64,000 nt of DNA. It comes from Vibrio navarrensis. GTDB lineage: Bacteria; Pseudomonadota; Gammaproteobacteria; Enterobacterales; Vibrionaceae. The stretch is from NCBI RefSeq assembly GCF_000764325.1, contig NZ_JMCG01000002.1:620001-684000 (forward strand), given 5' to 3'. The translations under genes were made by a program, and so were the position numbers. Shown piece after piece: positions 18,799 to 28,242 of the stretch (position 1 is the stretch's first letter; every line of letters starts with the position of its first letter). A model generated the notes under the pieces. The model made no database searches. It saw only the letters and a program-made list of their open reading frames with translations, and was not told where the DNA came from.

Positions 18799-20388
18799 TT
18801 AGTGCTCACGCGTGGCACGGAACTCAACCTCAGGGAAGCGTTCTTTGGCTAAGTTCAAGTTGACCATGGTTGGCGCGATATAGGTAAGGTTGTTACCGCC
18901 ATCCAGCGCTAGGTTGGCTTGGTTCTTACGTTGGAACTCATCGAGTTTCTTCGCATCCGCACATTCAACCCAACGGGCCGTAGCAACGTTTACCCCCTCG
19001 TAGATCGCTTCCACGTTGTATTCTGATTTCAAACGCGCCACCACCACGTCAAACTGCAGCACACCGACCGCGCCGACTATCAAATCGTTGTTTTGCAGCG
19101 GGCGAAATACCTGTACTGCACCTTCTTCAGACAGCTGAACCAGCCCTTTGAGCAGTTGTTTTTGCTTTAGAGGATCGCGTAGACGAATACGACGGAATAG
19201 CTCTGGAGCAAAGTTGGGAATACCCGAGAACTTCAGTGTTTCACCTTGAGTAAAGGTGTCACCGATTTGAATTGTGCCGTGGTTGTGCAAACCAATGATG
19301 TCACCGGCGTAGGCATCCTCAGCACGAGAACGGTCCCCCGCCATAAAGGTCACGGCATCCGAAATATTGACCTGTTTACCAAGGCGAACATGGTTCATTT
19401 TCATCCCTTGGTTGTAAGTACCAGATACAATGCGCATGAAAGCGATGCGGTCACGGTGTTTCGGATCCATATTCGCTTGGATCTTAAACACGAACCCAGT
19501 AAATTTGTCTTCGGTCGCTTCTACCTGACGCTCATTGGCCATACGCGGCAGTGGCGCAGGCGCCCATTGGGTCAGGCCATCTAGCATGTGATCAACACCA
19601 AAGTTACCTAAAGCGGTACCAAAGAAAACCGGCGTCAGTTCGCCTTTAAGGAACATCTCCAGATCAAATTCATGCGAAGCGCCCAGTACCAACTCGAGCT
19701 CTTCGCGCAGTTGCTCAGCCAGATCAGCGCCAATTTCATTATCCAGCTCTGGATTGTCTAATCCTTTGATAATGCGCTCTTCTTGGATCGTGTGGCCGTG
19801 ACCAGTGGCGTACAAAATCGTTTCATCGCGGTGAATGTGGTAGACACCTTTGAACTCTTTACCACAGCCGATTGGCCAAGAGACAGGTGCACACGCGATA
19901 CTGAGTTCGCTTTCAACTTCGTCCAGCAGCTCCATCGGATCGCGAATATCACGGTCCAGTTTGTTCATGAAGGTGACGATCGGTGTATCACGCAGGCGAG
20001 TAACTTCCATCAGCTTACGTGTTCGATCTTCAACACCTTTGGCGGCATCGATCACCATCAAGCACGAGTCAACGGCCGTCAGCGTACGATAGGTATCCTC
20101 AGAGAAGTCTTCGTGTCCGGGAGTATCCAGCAGGTTGACCAAGCAGTCATTGTAAGGAAACTGCATCACAGAAGTGGTCACCGAGATGCCACGCTCTTTC
20201 TCCATTTCCATCCAGTCGGATTTGGCATGCTGGCTTGAGCCGCGACCTTTCACGGTACCAGCAGTCTGAATAGCACGTCCGAATAACAGGACTTTTTCTG
20301 TGATGGTGGTTTTACCCGCATCCGGGTGCGAGATAATAGCGAACGTTCTGCGCTTGGCAACTTCGCTCAAAAATGGAGCATTTGACAT
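18799..20388 (-). CDS. prfC: Peptide chain release factor 3
   Basis: 529 residues, the usual RF3 length. This translational GTPase removes RF1 or RF2 from the ribosome after peptide release. G1 is HPDAGKTT near residues 20-27. DTPGHEDF (G3) and NKLDR (G4) follow, with FSEDTYRT typical of RF3 rather than EF-G. The C-terminal domain includes [13 protein letters not shown]. It is a single gene with its own terminator. A 316-nt region separates it from the divergent GGDEF/EAL gene. Confidence 0.96.
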   Translation of the reverse strand: MSNAPFLSEVAKRRTFAIISHPDAGKTTITEKVLLFGRAIQTAGTVKGRGSSQHAKSDWMEMEKERGISVTTSVMQFPYNDCLVNLLDTPGHEDFSEDTYRTLTAVDSCLMVIDAAKGVEDRTRKLMEVTRLRDTPIVTFMNKLDRDIRDPMELLDEVESELSIACAPVSWPIGCGKEFKGVYHIHRDETILYATGHGHTIQEERIIKGLDNPELDNEIGADLAEQLREELELVLGASHEFDLEMFLKGELTPVFFGTALGNFGVDHMLDGLTQWAPAPLPRMANERQVEATEDKFTGFVFKIQANMDPKHRDRIAFMRIVSGTYNQGMKMNHVRLGKQVNISDAVTFMAGDRSRAEDAYAGDIIGLHNHGTIQIGDTFTQGETLKFSGIPNFAPELFRRIRLRDPLKQKQLLKGLVQLSEEGAVQVFRPLQNNDLIVGAVGVLQFDVVVARLKSEYNVEAIYEGVNVATARWVECADAKKLDEFQRKNQANLALDGGNNLTYIAPTMVNLNLAKERFPEVEFRATREH

Positions 20389-20704
20389 GAAACTGGTCTT
20401 CTTGTGTTTTCTGGACGGGGAAACGGGCGGCTATCGCTTTTGCTCAATAACCCTTGCAGATAGGAATCTGCGGCGCCCCTTCCTAAGGTAGATTCAATTT
20501 TGCGCGGTATTCTCGCCTATTATTCGCCAATCGGCAACTCTGGACATGCGCTCAACGGTAACTCAACGGCCTGCGAGTGGGCAAAATTCCATCACAATGG
20601 CACGACTTTTCAACATCTATGTGTAGCAACACAAACAATTTTATCTCGTTCAAGTATTTTGGGTTACTTGGCTATATGTTCTATAACTATAGGAGTAAGA
20701 AGGA

Positions 20705-22765
20705 TTGGTTGACGGTATGCTAAAAAATAAAAAAGTACATTCTTTAGCTTTTAAGCAGGCAAGAACCGTGTTTCTGGTTTCGGTTGTACTTGGCCTGTGT
20801 TTTAGCTTGTACCATATCCTGATTGATCTCCATCAGGAGCAGCGGCGCATCGAAGAACACTACCAGTTTAAGTTGATGCAAAATTACTCCAACGCCAGCC
20901 AAGCGGCATACCACTTAAATCACCTGCTCGCAGAGCAAGTCGCCTCCAGTTTGATGATGGATAACGCCGTCTACAGTGTCGCGATTGTCGACGATTTCGG
21001 TGAGGTTCTCACGCAAAAAAATAGGCCGATTGAAGCTCAAGATATGGTCACGCAACTGCTCTCGACCATCTTGACGCCCGCCACACCGTTTTACAAAACG
21101 GAGCTCCACCAGCCCAACTCAAACGTGGTGGTTGGCACGCTCAGCTTTTCCGTCAATGGTTCCAGTATTGCCGAAGCCTTTATCAACAAATCGAGCCGTA
21201 TCCTGTTATTTGATTTGTTTCGCAATATTCTACTGACCACCATTTTGTTAGCGTTTTTCTACGTCAAGCTCTCCAAGCCGATCATTAGGTTAAATAATTG
21301 GGTGAATTCGCTGCAAAACCGCAAAACGGCGATAGAGCTACCACCAAGAAACAGTAATGATGAGCTCGGTCGTTTGGCGCTCTCTTTTCACAATTTATGG
21401 CAAGCGCGCGCGGCGGCGGAAAGCCAGTTAAACCAACTGGCTTACTACGATACGCTGACTGGACTTGCTAACCGCAGCCTGCTGCTGAAAACGCTCAATG
21501 ATAGTTTGAATGAAGCACTACGTAATAACAGCAATGGCGTTTTGTTCTACATGGATTTGGATCGTTTCAAAACCATCAACGATTCGCTCGGTCACACCAT
21601 CGGCGACAATCTAATGCGAGCCATTGCCAAGCGTTTGGAGGGTTGGCTACACGATGGCGAAACGGCAGCTCGTATCGGTGGCGATGAGTTCGCCATTCTG
21701 ATCCCGAGCTTGTCACTAGAGCATGCGGCAAACAAAGCTCAGCAGCTACTCGCTTTAATATCAAATCCTTATTCGATTGATGACCACCAACTCTACTGCA
21801 CGGTGAGTATTGGCATTTCCAAGTTCCCCAGTGAAGGCATTTCTAGCATTGACGTTTTGCGCCAAGCCGATACGGCGCTCTATCGCGCTAAAGTCGCTGG
21901 ACGCAACAAATACATGTTTTATGAGCCAGAAATGCACGCTCAAGTTGAGTCGTTTCTGGAGATTGAAAAAGGTCTGCATGAAGCCCTACATCAACAACAA
22001 CTTGAACTCTATTATCAACCTCAAGTGAACGACAAGATGCAGATCATTGGCGTGGAAGCCTTAATTCGTTGGAATCACCCGGAACGTGGATTACTCCCTC
22101 CTGGTGTTTTCATGCCTATTGCCGAAGAAACCGGGCAAATTCTGTCAATCGGTGACTGGATTATCGAACAAGCTTGTTACCAGTACGCGCAGTGGAAAAA
22201 ATTGGGCGTTTTACCGGACACCTTCCGTCGCTTAGCAATCAACATCAGCCCACTGCAGTTTTCTCAACAGTTTTTTGTCGAGCACATTACCCATGCCCTT
22301 AAACAAGCGGGGATTTCCGGCGAGCATATCGAGCTGGAAATTACGGAAAGTTTGCTGTTAGAGAACGTGGAAAGCGCGATGAACAAGATGGCGCAGCTCA
22401 AAGAGCTTGATCTGAAAATTTCCATCGACGATTTCGGTACTGGCTACTCATCCCTGCGTTACCTCAAACATTTGGCGGTAGACGTGCTGAAAATCGACCG
22501 CTCCTTTGTTACCCAATTGCATCTGGATCAAAGCGACCAAGCGATCGTCGACACCATTATCATGACCGCGGACCGTCTCAACTTAGAAGTGATCGCCGAA
22601 GGGGTGGAAGAGCACGAAGAGATGGAAGCGTTAATGAAGCTCGGTTGTGGGCAGTTTCAGGGCTATCTCTTTGATAAGCCCCAACCGGTTGATGTCATCA
22701 CGCAAAGATTAAAAGAGAACAGCTACGGAGAAACCCGAGCCGCAGCGATGCTCAAAAGCAGTTGA
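20705..22765 (+). CDS. Membrane-bound GGDEF/EAL c-di-GMP enzyme
   Basis: 686 residues. A membrane helix near 20-40, a periplasmic domain to about 165, a second helix near 170-192, a HAMP-like linker, a GGDEF domain (RIGGDEFAI) and an EAL domain can be placed. The EAL catalytic set is complete: EALIRW, AINISP, EITES, DDFGTGYSS, LKIDRSF and AEGVEE. Phosphodiesterase activity is therefore likely. GGDEF is intact but lacks an RxxD inhibition site five residues upstream. The start is probably the TTG at 20705, with AGGAG 9 nt before it; an ATG at 20717 is the alternative. The tail overlaps the convergent rimI gene by 14 nt. Confidence 0.88.
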   Translation: MVDGMLKNKKVHSLAFKQARTVFLVSVVLGLCFSLYHILIDLHQEQRRIEEHYQFKLMQNYSNASQAAYHLNHLLAEQVASSLMMDNAVYSVAIVDDFGEVLTQKNRPIEAQDMVTQLLSTILTPATPFYKTELHQPNSNVVVGTLSFSVNGSSIAEAFINKSSRILLFDLFRNILLTTILLAFFYVKLSKPIIRLNNWVNSLQNRKTAIELPPRNSNDELGRLALSFHNLWQARAAAESQLNQLAYYDTLTGLANRSLLLKTLNDSLNEALRNNSNGVLFYMDLDRFKTINDSLGHTIGDNLMRAIAKRLEGWLHDGETAARIGGDEFAILIPSLSLEHAANKAQQLLALISNPYSIDDHQLYCTVSIGISKFPSEGISSIDVLRQADTALYRAKVAGRNKYMFYEPEMHAQVESFLEIEKGLHEALHQQQLELYYQPQVNDKMQIIGVEALIRWNHPERGLLPPGVFMPIAEETGQILSIGDWIIEQACYQYAQWKKLGVLPDTFRRLAINISPLQFSQQFFVEHITHALKQAGISGEHIELEITESLLLENVESAMNKMAQLKELDLKISIDDFGTGYSSLRYLKHLAVDVLKIDRSFVTQLHLDQSDQAIVDTIIMTADRLNLEVIAEGVEEHEEMEALMKLGCGQFQGYLFDKPQPVDVITQRLKENSYGETRAAAMLKSS

Positions 22766-23204
22766 ACAGATAGCTCATGATGATGGCATCTTCTTGACCA
22801 GTTTGGGTCGGGTAGTAATTACGGCGACGATCCACCTCGTTAAAGCCCGCTTCTTGATATAAGGCCAATGCACGCTGGTTACTCTCACGCACCTCCAGCC
22901 AAGCGCTTTCTGCGTTTTGTTGCTCACCTAACTCAATAAAAGACTCCAGCAGGTGACGTCCGTACCCTTTGCCTTGCTGCGTCGGACAAACAGCGATATT
23001 GAGTAAAGTCAGCTCACCGACAATATTTTGCGCGTAAAAGTAGCCCACTACGTTGCCATCAACCAACATCACGTGATGCATTGCACCACGGCTGGAGAGA
23101 TCGCGGATCAAGCTTTGCGCCCAAGGGTGGGAGTGAGCGCGAGTTTCTATCTGATAAACCGCGTCGAGGTGCTCGACGTTCATAGCGACTAAAGTACAAC
23201 TCAT
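22752..23204 (-). CDS. rimI: Ribosomal protein S18-alanine N-acetyltransferase
   Basis: 150-residue GNAT enzyme that acetylates the N-terminal Ala of ribosomal protein S18. The acetyl-CoA loop is QQGKGYGRHLL, after the LLNIAVCP strand. The C-terminal ALALYQEAGFNEVDRRRNYYP is diagnostic of RimI. It follows holD with only 6 nt between, as in E. coli holD-rimI, so the two are translated from one message. Its 3' end overlaps the convergent GGDEF/EAL gene. Confidence 0.93.
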   Translation of the reverse strand: MSCTLVAMNVEHLDAVYQIETRAHSHPWAQSLIRDLSSRGAMHHVMLVDGNVVGYFYAQNIVGELTLLNIAVCPTQQGKGYGRHLLESFIELGEQQNAESAWLEVRESNQRALALYQEAGFNEVDRRRNYYPTQTGQEDAIIMSYLFNCF

Positions 23205-23210
23205 TTCTAT

Positions 23211-23615
23211 TTACTCATAAGCACAAATTTGCTGCCAAAGCGCACGGCGATGCTCGGTATTTCCGTCGATGTCACTCAATGCAGGAGAGTGCAGTACTTT
23301 CACCGTCGCTGGCACTATTTGAGTCACTGTACCAGCAAACCAGATCCAAGTGAGAGGTTCTAGGTTCACCTGCGCAAGCTCTGCGGGAGAGACGTGTCTG
23401 GCTTGTGAAAGCTCAAGCTTGATGCTCTTCAGCACTCTTTCAAACAGTTGCGCAGTGTGATTTTTGGGGCACTGTTCTGCCACCAATAGCAAGCAACACT
23501 CTGCTGACAAATCGATTTGAGCAAATTGGAAACCTGCCAACCGCTCAGGATGCGTAAGTTCCCAGGTGGCGATACCCATTTGCTGTAAGTAGAGTTTTTC
23601 GTTTTCTGACATCAT
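23211..23615 (-). CDS. holD: DNA polymerase III psi subunit
   Basis: 134 residues. The N terminus KLYLQQMGIATWELTHPERL is the conserved HolD start. Psi binds chi (HolC) and the clamp loader and connects the replicase to SSB. It is upstream of rimI in the usual holD-rimI pair. Either of the two adjacent Met codons could be the start; no strong ribosome site separates them. Confidence 0.88.
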   Translation of the reverse strand: MMSENEKLYLQQMGIATWELTHPERLAGFQFAQIDLSAECCLLLVAEQCPKNHTAQLFERVLKSIKLELSQARHVSPAELAQVNLEPLTWIWFAGTVTQIVPATVKVLHSPALSDIDGNTEHRRALWQQICAYE

Positions 23616-23736
23616 CTGACCATTTCCATCAACGGCGCAATAGTATCAAAAATTTGTCGTCGAGTCAGAGTAAGTCTGACACTGACTTTGTGCGAAGCTT
23701 GGAGCACCAAACGACCTGTACAGCAGGCCGTTTGGC

Positions 23737-24240
23737 TTAAAACATGGAAAATTCCGCACTGTACTCAATGTTACCTTGGCGTCCCTGAAATTCATTGTCA
23801 GCTAACGCGAGCGATTGAAAAGCCCCTTCAGGCACCTCCCACTGGCATGCAAATCCCAACTCACTCGCAGCCGTAAAACCAAAACGGTGGTAGTAGGCCG
23901 GATTGCCCAACACAAAGCAGGCCGGATAACCGAATTCCGCCAAGCAGGTCAGACCTTCTCGCACCAACTCGGCCCCTATGCCCTGATTTTGGTACTGCGC
24001 TTTGACCGCGAGCGGCGCCAAGCCTTGCCATGAAAAGTCCTCACCATTGAGCGTCACCGGAGAAAACATCGCGTGGCCGATCACTTCCCCTTCTTCACTG
24101 CACGCCACCAGCGATAAAGTCAAACGCCCGTTCTCACGCAGCGCCATCACCAAGTTCGCTTCAGCGTCGGTGGGAAACACCGCTTTGAGCAGTGCATCAA
24201 TCGCCAGGAGATCCGCTGGCGCTTCAGTTCGAATAAGCAT
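23737..24240 (-). CDS. yhbS: GNAT-family acetyltransferase YhbS
   Basis: 167 residues, the same length as E. coli YhbS. It shares the segments LIRTEAP, AMFSPV, APLAVKAQYQNQGIG (acetyl-CoA loop) and NPAYYHRFGF. The substrate is unknown. Its start lies within the last 17 nt of ubiT, so the two are translationally coupled, as yhbT-yhbS are neighbours in E. coli. Confidence 0.85.
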   Translation of the reverse strand: MLIRTEAPADLLAIDALLKAVFPTDAEANLVMALRENGRLTLSLVACSEEGEVIGHAMFSPVTLNGEDFSWQGLAPLAVKAQYQNQGIGAELVREGLTCLAEFGYPACFVLGNPAYYHRFGFTAASELGFACQWEVPEGAFQSLALADNEFQGRQGNIEYSAEFSMF

Positions 24241-24757
24241 TTACAACCCCATTGTGTGTTTGGGCTGATTGTACTCCCTTATAAACGAACTCGGCCAGTT
24301 GATTTAACAACTGTTGTAGCGCTTTCGGTAACTGTTCTAAATCAACGCTATCCATCAGATTTTTCACTTCTAGACCTAATTCCGTATCGCCTTCAATTGA
24401 CAAACGACGTTGGAAAAAGAGGGTGTCTGGGTCTTCTTTACGTCCAGCGATCAGCACCAGATCATTGAGATTACCGGCGAAGCTCACCGACGCTTCCACC
24501 TCATTCTTGGCCACCACCAGTTGTTCATTCTGATAGCTGATATACCAATACAGTTGCAGGTCTTTTATCTCTACTTTTAGCCACTTATCTTGTAGAAACT
24601 CAAAATCACCATCATCGAGCGCTTCTTTAAAAACCAGTTTCAGCCCTTCAAGCAAGGCTTTTTTCTGTACAGCTTGCGGCAATAACTGGACTGGAGATCG
24701 CAAAATTGATGCGGCGTTTTGAACTAGTTGACAGCGAATCTTGTTTATCACGCTCAT
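24224..24757 (-). CDS. ubiT: SCP2-domain accessory factor for anaerobic ubiquinone synthesis
   Basis: 177 residues with an SCP2/sterol-carrier lipid-binding domain over most of the length (about 40-140, including DLQLYWYISYQNEQL and the RRLSIEGDTELGLEVKN segment). It matches YhbT, renamed UbiT, which with UbiU and UbiV is needed for ubiquinone synthesis without oxygen. The ubiU-ubiV pair lies 2.4 kb away on the other strand with a GGDEF/EAL gene between. It is followed by overlapping yhbS. Confidence 0.87.
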   Translation of the reverse strand: MSVINKIRCQLVQNAASILRSPVQLLPQAVQKKALLEGLKLVFKEALDDGDFEFLQDKWLKVEIKDLQLYWYISYQNEQLVVAKNEVEASVSFAGNLNDLVLIAGRKEDPDTLFFQRRLSIEGDTELGLEVKNLMDSVDLEQLPKALQQLLNQLAEFVYKGVQSAQTHNGVVNAYSN

Positions 24758-25030
24758 TTTCCGTTACTTTGTCAAAGGAGCATCTATCTTAGTGGATAGC
24801 ATGAGAGGAATACCTGTTGTGCATCAAAAAAGACTTTTATACCGATTGCATAACCACACTGAGTAAATAGATGACAATGTCCGACGTTTTTTTGACCTTT
24901 GATAATTTATTGTCACTATTGTATTGATAAACCCTTTAATAAGCATACTTTCACAGTTATAGTTAGATGGCTCTGCGTTTTTCATTACATGGACGAATAA
25001 TCACGCTCTCTGGAGCTCGGTAGTACTTTA

Positions 25031-27070
25031 ATGCCATCCAAGCAATTACATCATTGGTTTAAGACACTTACAGCCAACAGCCCATTCTTCTTTGCTATCC
25101 TCGATCGTCAGCATGGCTACTGCATGGTCAATGAACGCTATTGCGATATCGCGGGACTCTCTGAGCAAGAGTTGATCGGCATGAATGATGCGAAAATTCT
25201 CGGCGAAAATTTCTACCAAAAACTACGCCCCTACTATCAACGTGCGTTTGACGGTGAATTTATAGAGGCGGAAGTGACGCTGGATGAAACCGATCTGGAA
25301 ACCAGCTTGCATTTCAGCCTATCGCCACTGCGCGACGAAAATGGCATACAACACATCGTTTTTCATTCCATCGACACCTCAGAAAAACAGATTTTAATCA
25401 AGTCGCTCGAAGAATCAGAAAGTAAGTTCTCACAGTTGACGCAACTGCTACCAGACGGTTTGCTGCTGGTTGAGGATGATTCGGTTTTATTTGCCAATCC
25501 AGCTGCTGCTCGGCTGCTGGGTTTTAACTCCCCTCATGACTTGCTCGGGGAAGAGCTGAGCCGCTTGTTCATCGATGAAAAGACCAAAATGGTCTTTCGC
25601 CACAAGCTTTCAACGCTGCTTTCCAGCAAAGCGTTTGTCTGTATGACCAGTGCACGTTGCGGTTTCGAGCGCCGCGTTCAGTTGCATGCCGACAACACCA
25701 CGGTATTGGGCAACCAGTCACAACTCATTTTGATTCAAGATGCGGATGAAACGCCCAAACAGCTTTCTAATCAAGGCGATGACGATATTCATATCGACTC
25801 TCTGACTAAGCTGTATAACCGCTTTGGCTTTACCAAACGACTGGAACAGCTAATAAAAAACCAAACGCCGCTGCTGCTTTTGTATTTGGACATCGACAAC
25901 TTCAAAAACATCAACGACTCGCTAGGCCACCATATTGGCGATCGTGTGATTTTGGAGGTCTCTGCGCGCTTAAAACGCCTTTTACCACAGCATGCCGTGA
26001 TTGGCCATTTAGGTGGAGATGAGTTTGGTGTCATTTTGCCCGAACCGGAAAACAACCGCATGGCAGAGCTGTTGTCAGATAGAATCATCGCTTTGATCAA
26101 TCAACCTTTTGATCTGCACCATTTCAGCAAACGCCTTGCCTGCTCGATTGGCAGCGTACGCTACCCAGAAGATGGGCAAGACGCTCGTGTCCTGCTGCAA
26201 AATGCCGATACTGCGATGTACGAAGCCAAAGATCGCGGCCGCAATCGTCTGATCAAATTTAATGATCAGATGAACAAAGAAGCGCGCATGCGCTTATGGC
26301 TGGAGATCGAACTGCAAAAAGCGCTGCAACAAAATGGCTTGGAAGTGTGGTATCAACCCAAAGTGAATGCGCGTGACTTCAGCATTAATGGCGCTGAAGC
26401 CTTAGTGCGCTGGAAACACCCGGTCGAAGGTTACATCAGCCCAGCCGCGTTCATTCCGGTCGCCGAAAAAGCGGGCCTTATTGAGCACTTAGGCCGCGTG
26501 GTAATGCGTGAAGTGTTTAACACGGTTAAACGCTGGAAGCTGCAAGGTATTTTGCCCGGTCGGGTGGCAATCAACCTCTCTCCCGAGCAGTTCGGTAATC
26601 CACAATTGATTGATTTTATGGAAAAGCTGCTCAGAACCACAGAGCTCGATCCTGGCTGCATCACCTTTGAACTGACCGAGAGCGCGGTAATGAGCGACAG
26701 CGAGCATACGCTGCAAATGCTCAACTCCATCAAAAAATTAGGCTTTTCATTATCGATAGATGATTTTGGTACCGGCTATTCATCCCTAGCCTACCTCGCT
26801 CGCTTTCCGATTGATGAACTGAAAATTGACCGTGCGTTTATCAACGACATTGACGTGTTACCCAAACAAGTCACGGTGATCGAAAACATCATCAATCTCG
26901 GCAAATCGCTGGATCTCACTGTGGTGGCAGAAGGGGTGGAAACCCATCAACAAGCCGCTTTGCTTTCTAATTTACGTTGTCACTCTATCCAAGGCTTTCA
27001 CTTCTATCGCCCTCAGCCTAAGCATGAAATCGAAGAGTTATTCGCACAAAACCGTCGCCACAAAAACTAA
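25031..27070 (+). CDS. rocS: PAS-PAS-GGDEF-EAL c-di-GMP enzyme (RocS-like)
   Basis: 679 residues, cytosolic, with no membrane helix. Two PAS sensor domains (about 8-120 and 130-230) precede GGDEF (HLGGDEFGV, near 330) and EAL. All EAL residues are present: AEALVRW, AINLSP, FELTES, DDFGTGYSS, LKIDRAF, AEGVET and IQGFHF. It should hydrolyse c-di-GMP. No RxxD inhibition site is seen before GGDEF. Position between ubiT and ubiU matches V. cholerae rocS, which affects rugosity, biofilm and motility. The start has no strong ribosome site. The PAS ligand is unknown; a redox cue is an inference from the neighbours. Confidence 0.85.
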   Translation: MPSKQLHHWFKTLTANSPFFFAILDRQHGYCMVNERYCDIAGLSEQELIGMNDAKILGENFYQKLRPYYQRAFDGEFIEAEVTLDETDLETSLHFSLSPLRDENGIQHIVFHSIDTSEKQILIKSLEESESKFSQLTQLLPDGLLLVEDDSVLFANPAAARLLGFNSPHDLLGEELSRLFIDEKTKMVFRHKLSTLLSSKAFVCMTSARCGFERRVQLHADNTTVLGNQSQLILIQDADETPKQLSNQGDDDIHIDSLTKLYNRFGFTKRLEQLIKNQTPLLLLYLDIDNFKNINDSLGHHIGDRVILEVSARLKRLLPQHAVIGHLGGDEFGVILPEPENNRMAELLSDRIIALINQPFDLHHFSKRLACSIGSVRYPEDGQDARVLLQNADTAMYEAKDRGRNRLIKFNDQMNKEARMRLWLEIELQKALQQNGLEVWYQPKVNARDFSINGAEALVRWKHPVEGYISPAAFIPVAEKAGLIEHLGRVVMREVFNTVKRWKLQGILPGRVAINLSPEQFGNPQLIDFMEKLLRTTELDPGCITFELTESAVMSDSEHTLQMLNSIKKLGFSLSIDDFGTGYSSLAYLARFPIDELKIDRAFINDIDVLPKQVTVIENIINLGKSLDLTVVAEGVETHQQAALLSNLRCHSIQGFHFYRPQPKHEIEELFAQNRRHKN

Positions 27071-27216
27071 TCAATGTTGGCTATTAGCCCTTTATCACCA
27101 CTACCCATAATGGGTAAATATCGGATTTATTGCGACAAACCTAATTTACATCAAATCGACTATTCATAATCCTTCATAAAATGCTGCCACCTTTTCGTCT
27201 CGATTTTAGACAGCAT

Positions 27217-28230
27217 ATGGAACTCCTTTGCCCGGCAGGTAACCTCCCTGCGCTAAAAACCGCCATCGATTGCGGTGCCGATGCGGTGTACATCGGTTTT
27301 AAAGATGATACCAACGCCCGCCATTTTGCTGGCCTTAACTTTACTGGCAAAAAACTGGATAAAGCGGTTGAGTACGTCCACGACCGACAAAAAAAAATCC
27401 ACGTAGCATTAAACACCTTTGCCCATCCGGATGGTTTTCATCGCTGGACTGACGCCGTGGACAGGGCCGCTGAGATCGGCGTGGATGCTCTGATTATTGC
27501 AGACATCGCCATTTTGCAATACGCCGCCGAGAAGTACCCTGAATTAGAGCTGCATCTTTCAGTACAAGCTTCCGCCACCAACGTCGCGGCTATCGAGTTC
27601 TACAAGCAGAATTTCAACGTCAAACGTGTCGTGCTACCACGTGTTCTTTCCATCCATCAAGTGAAACAGCTCTCCAGAAACACCCCCAAGGACGTTGAAC
27701 TGGAAGTGTTTGCTTTCGGTAGCTTGTGCATCATGTCGGAAGGTCGCTGCTATCTCTCTTCCTACTTAACTGGCGAGTCACCGAACACCGTCGGAGCCTG
27801 TTCGCCCGCTAAATATGTTCGCTGGCAAGAAACCGACACGGGGCTAGAATCAAGATTGAACAACATTTTGATCGACCGATACACACACGGAGAAAACGCA
27901 GGTTACCCGACGCTGTGTAAAGGTCGCTTTGAGGCGGATATTGAGGGCGAACGCAAACGCTATCACGCACTGGAAGAACCCACCAGCCTCAATACCCTTT
28001 CACTCTTGCCGGAACTATTTGCCGCCAATGTGGCCTCGGTGAAGATCGAAGGGCGACAACGTAGCCCCGCTTACGTCGAACAAGTCACTCGTACCTGGCG
28101 CGCAGCCATCGATCACTACCAAGCCAACCCACAAGCTTATCAGGTGCAAGAGGCGTGGAACGCCGCACTGGCCAATGTTTCAGAAGGCCGACAAACCACG
28201 CTCGGCGCCTACCATCGCCAGTGGCAGTAA
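27217..28230 (+). CDS. ubiU: UbiU, U32-peptidase-like Fe-S protein for anaerobic ubiquinone synthesis
   Basis: 337 residues from MELLCPAGNLPALK, the conserved family start; an in-frame ATG at 27181 would add 12 residues. The four-cysteine set for a [4Fe-4S] cluster is visible: SLCIMSEGRC (two), VGACSP and PTLCKGR. With UbiV it forms the heterodimer that hydroxylates the ubiquinone ring without O2, using prephenate as oxygen donor. The peptidase name of the family is misleading. It is followed by ubiV after 12 nt. Confidence 0.93.
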   Translation: MELLCPAGNLPALKTAIDCGADAVYIGFKDDTNARHFAGLNFTGKKLDKAVEYVHDRQKKIHVALNTFAHPDGFHRWTDAVDRAAEIGVDALIIADIAILQYAAEKYPELELHLSVQASATNVAAIEFYKQNFNVKRVVLPRVLSIHQVKQLSRNTPKDVELEVFAFGSLCIMSEGRCYLSSYLTGESPNTVGACSPAKYVRWQETDTGLESRLNNILIDRYTHGENAGYPTLCKGRFEADIEGERKRYHALEEPTSLNTLSLLPELFAANVASVKIEGRQRSPAYVEQVTRTWRAAIDHYQANPQAYQVQEAWNAALANVSEGRQTTLGAYHRQWQ

Positions 28231-28242
28231 CGAGGAATTAGC

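Noticed and set aside
20500..20712. 70-codon open frame before the GGDEF/EAL gene
   Set aside because: It runs through the likely promoter and ribosome site of that gene and has no recognisable features.
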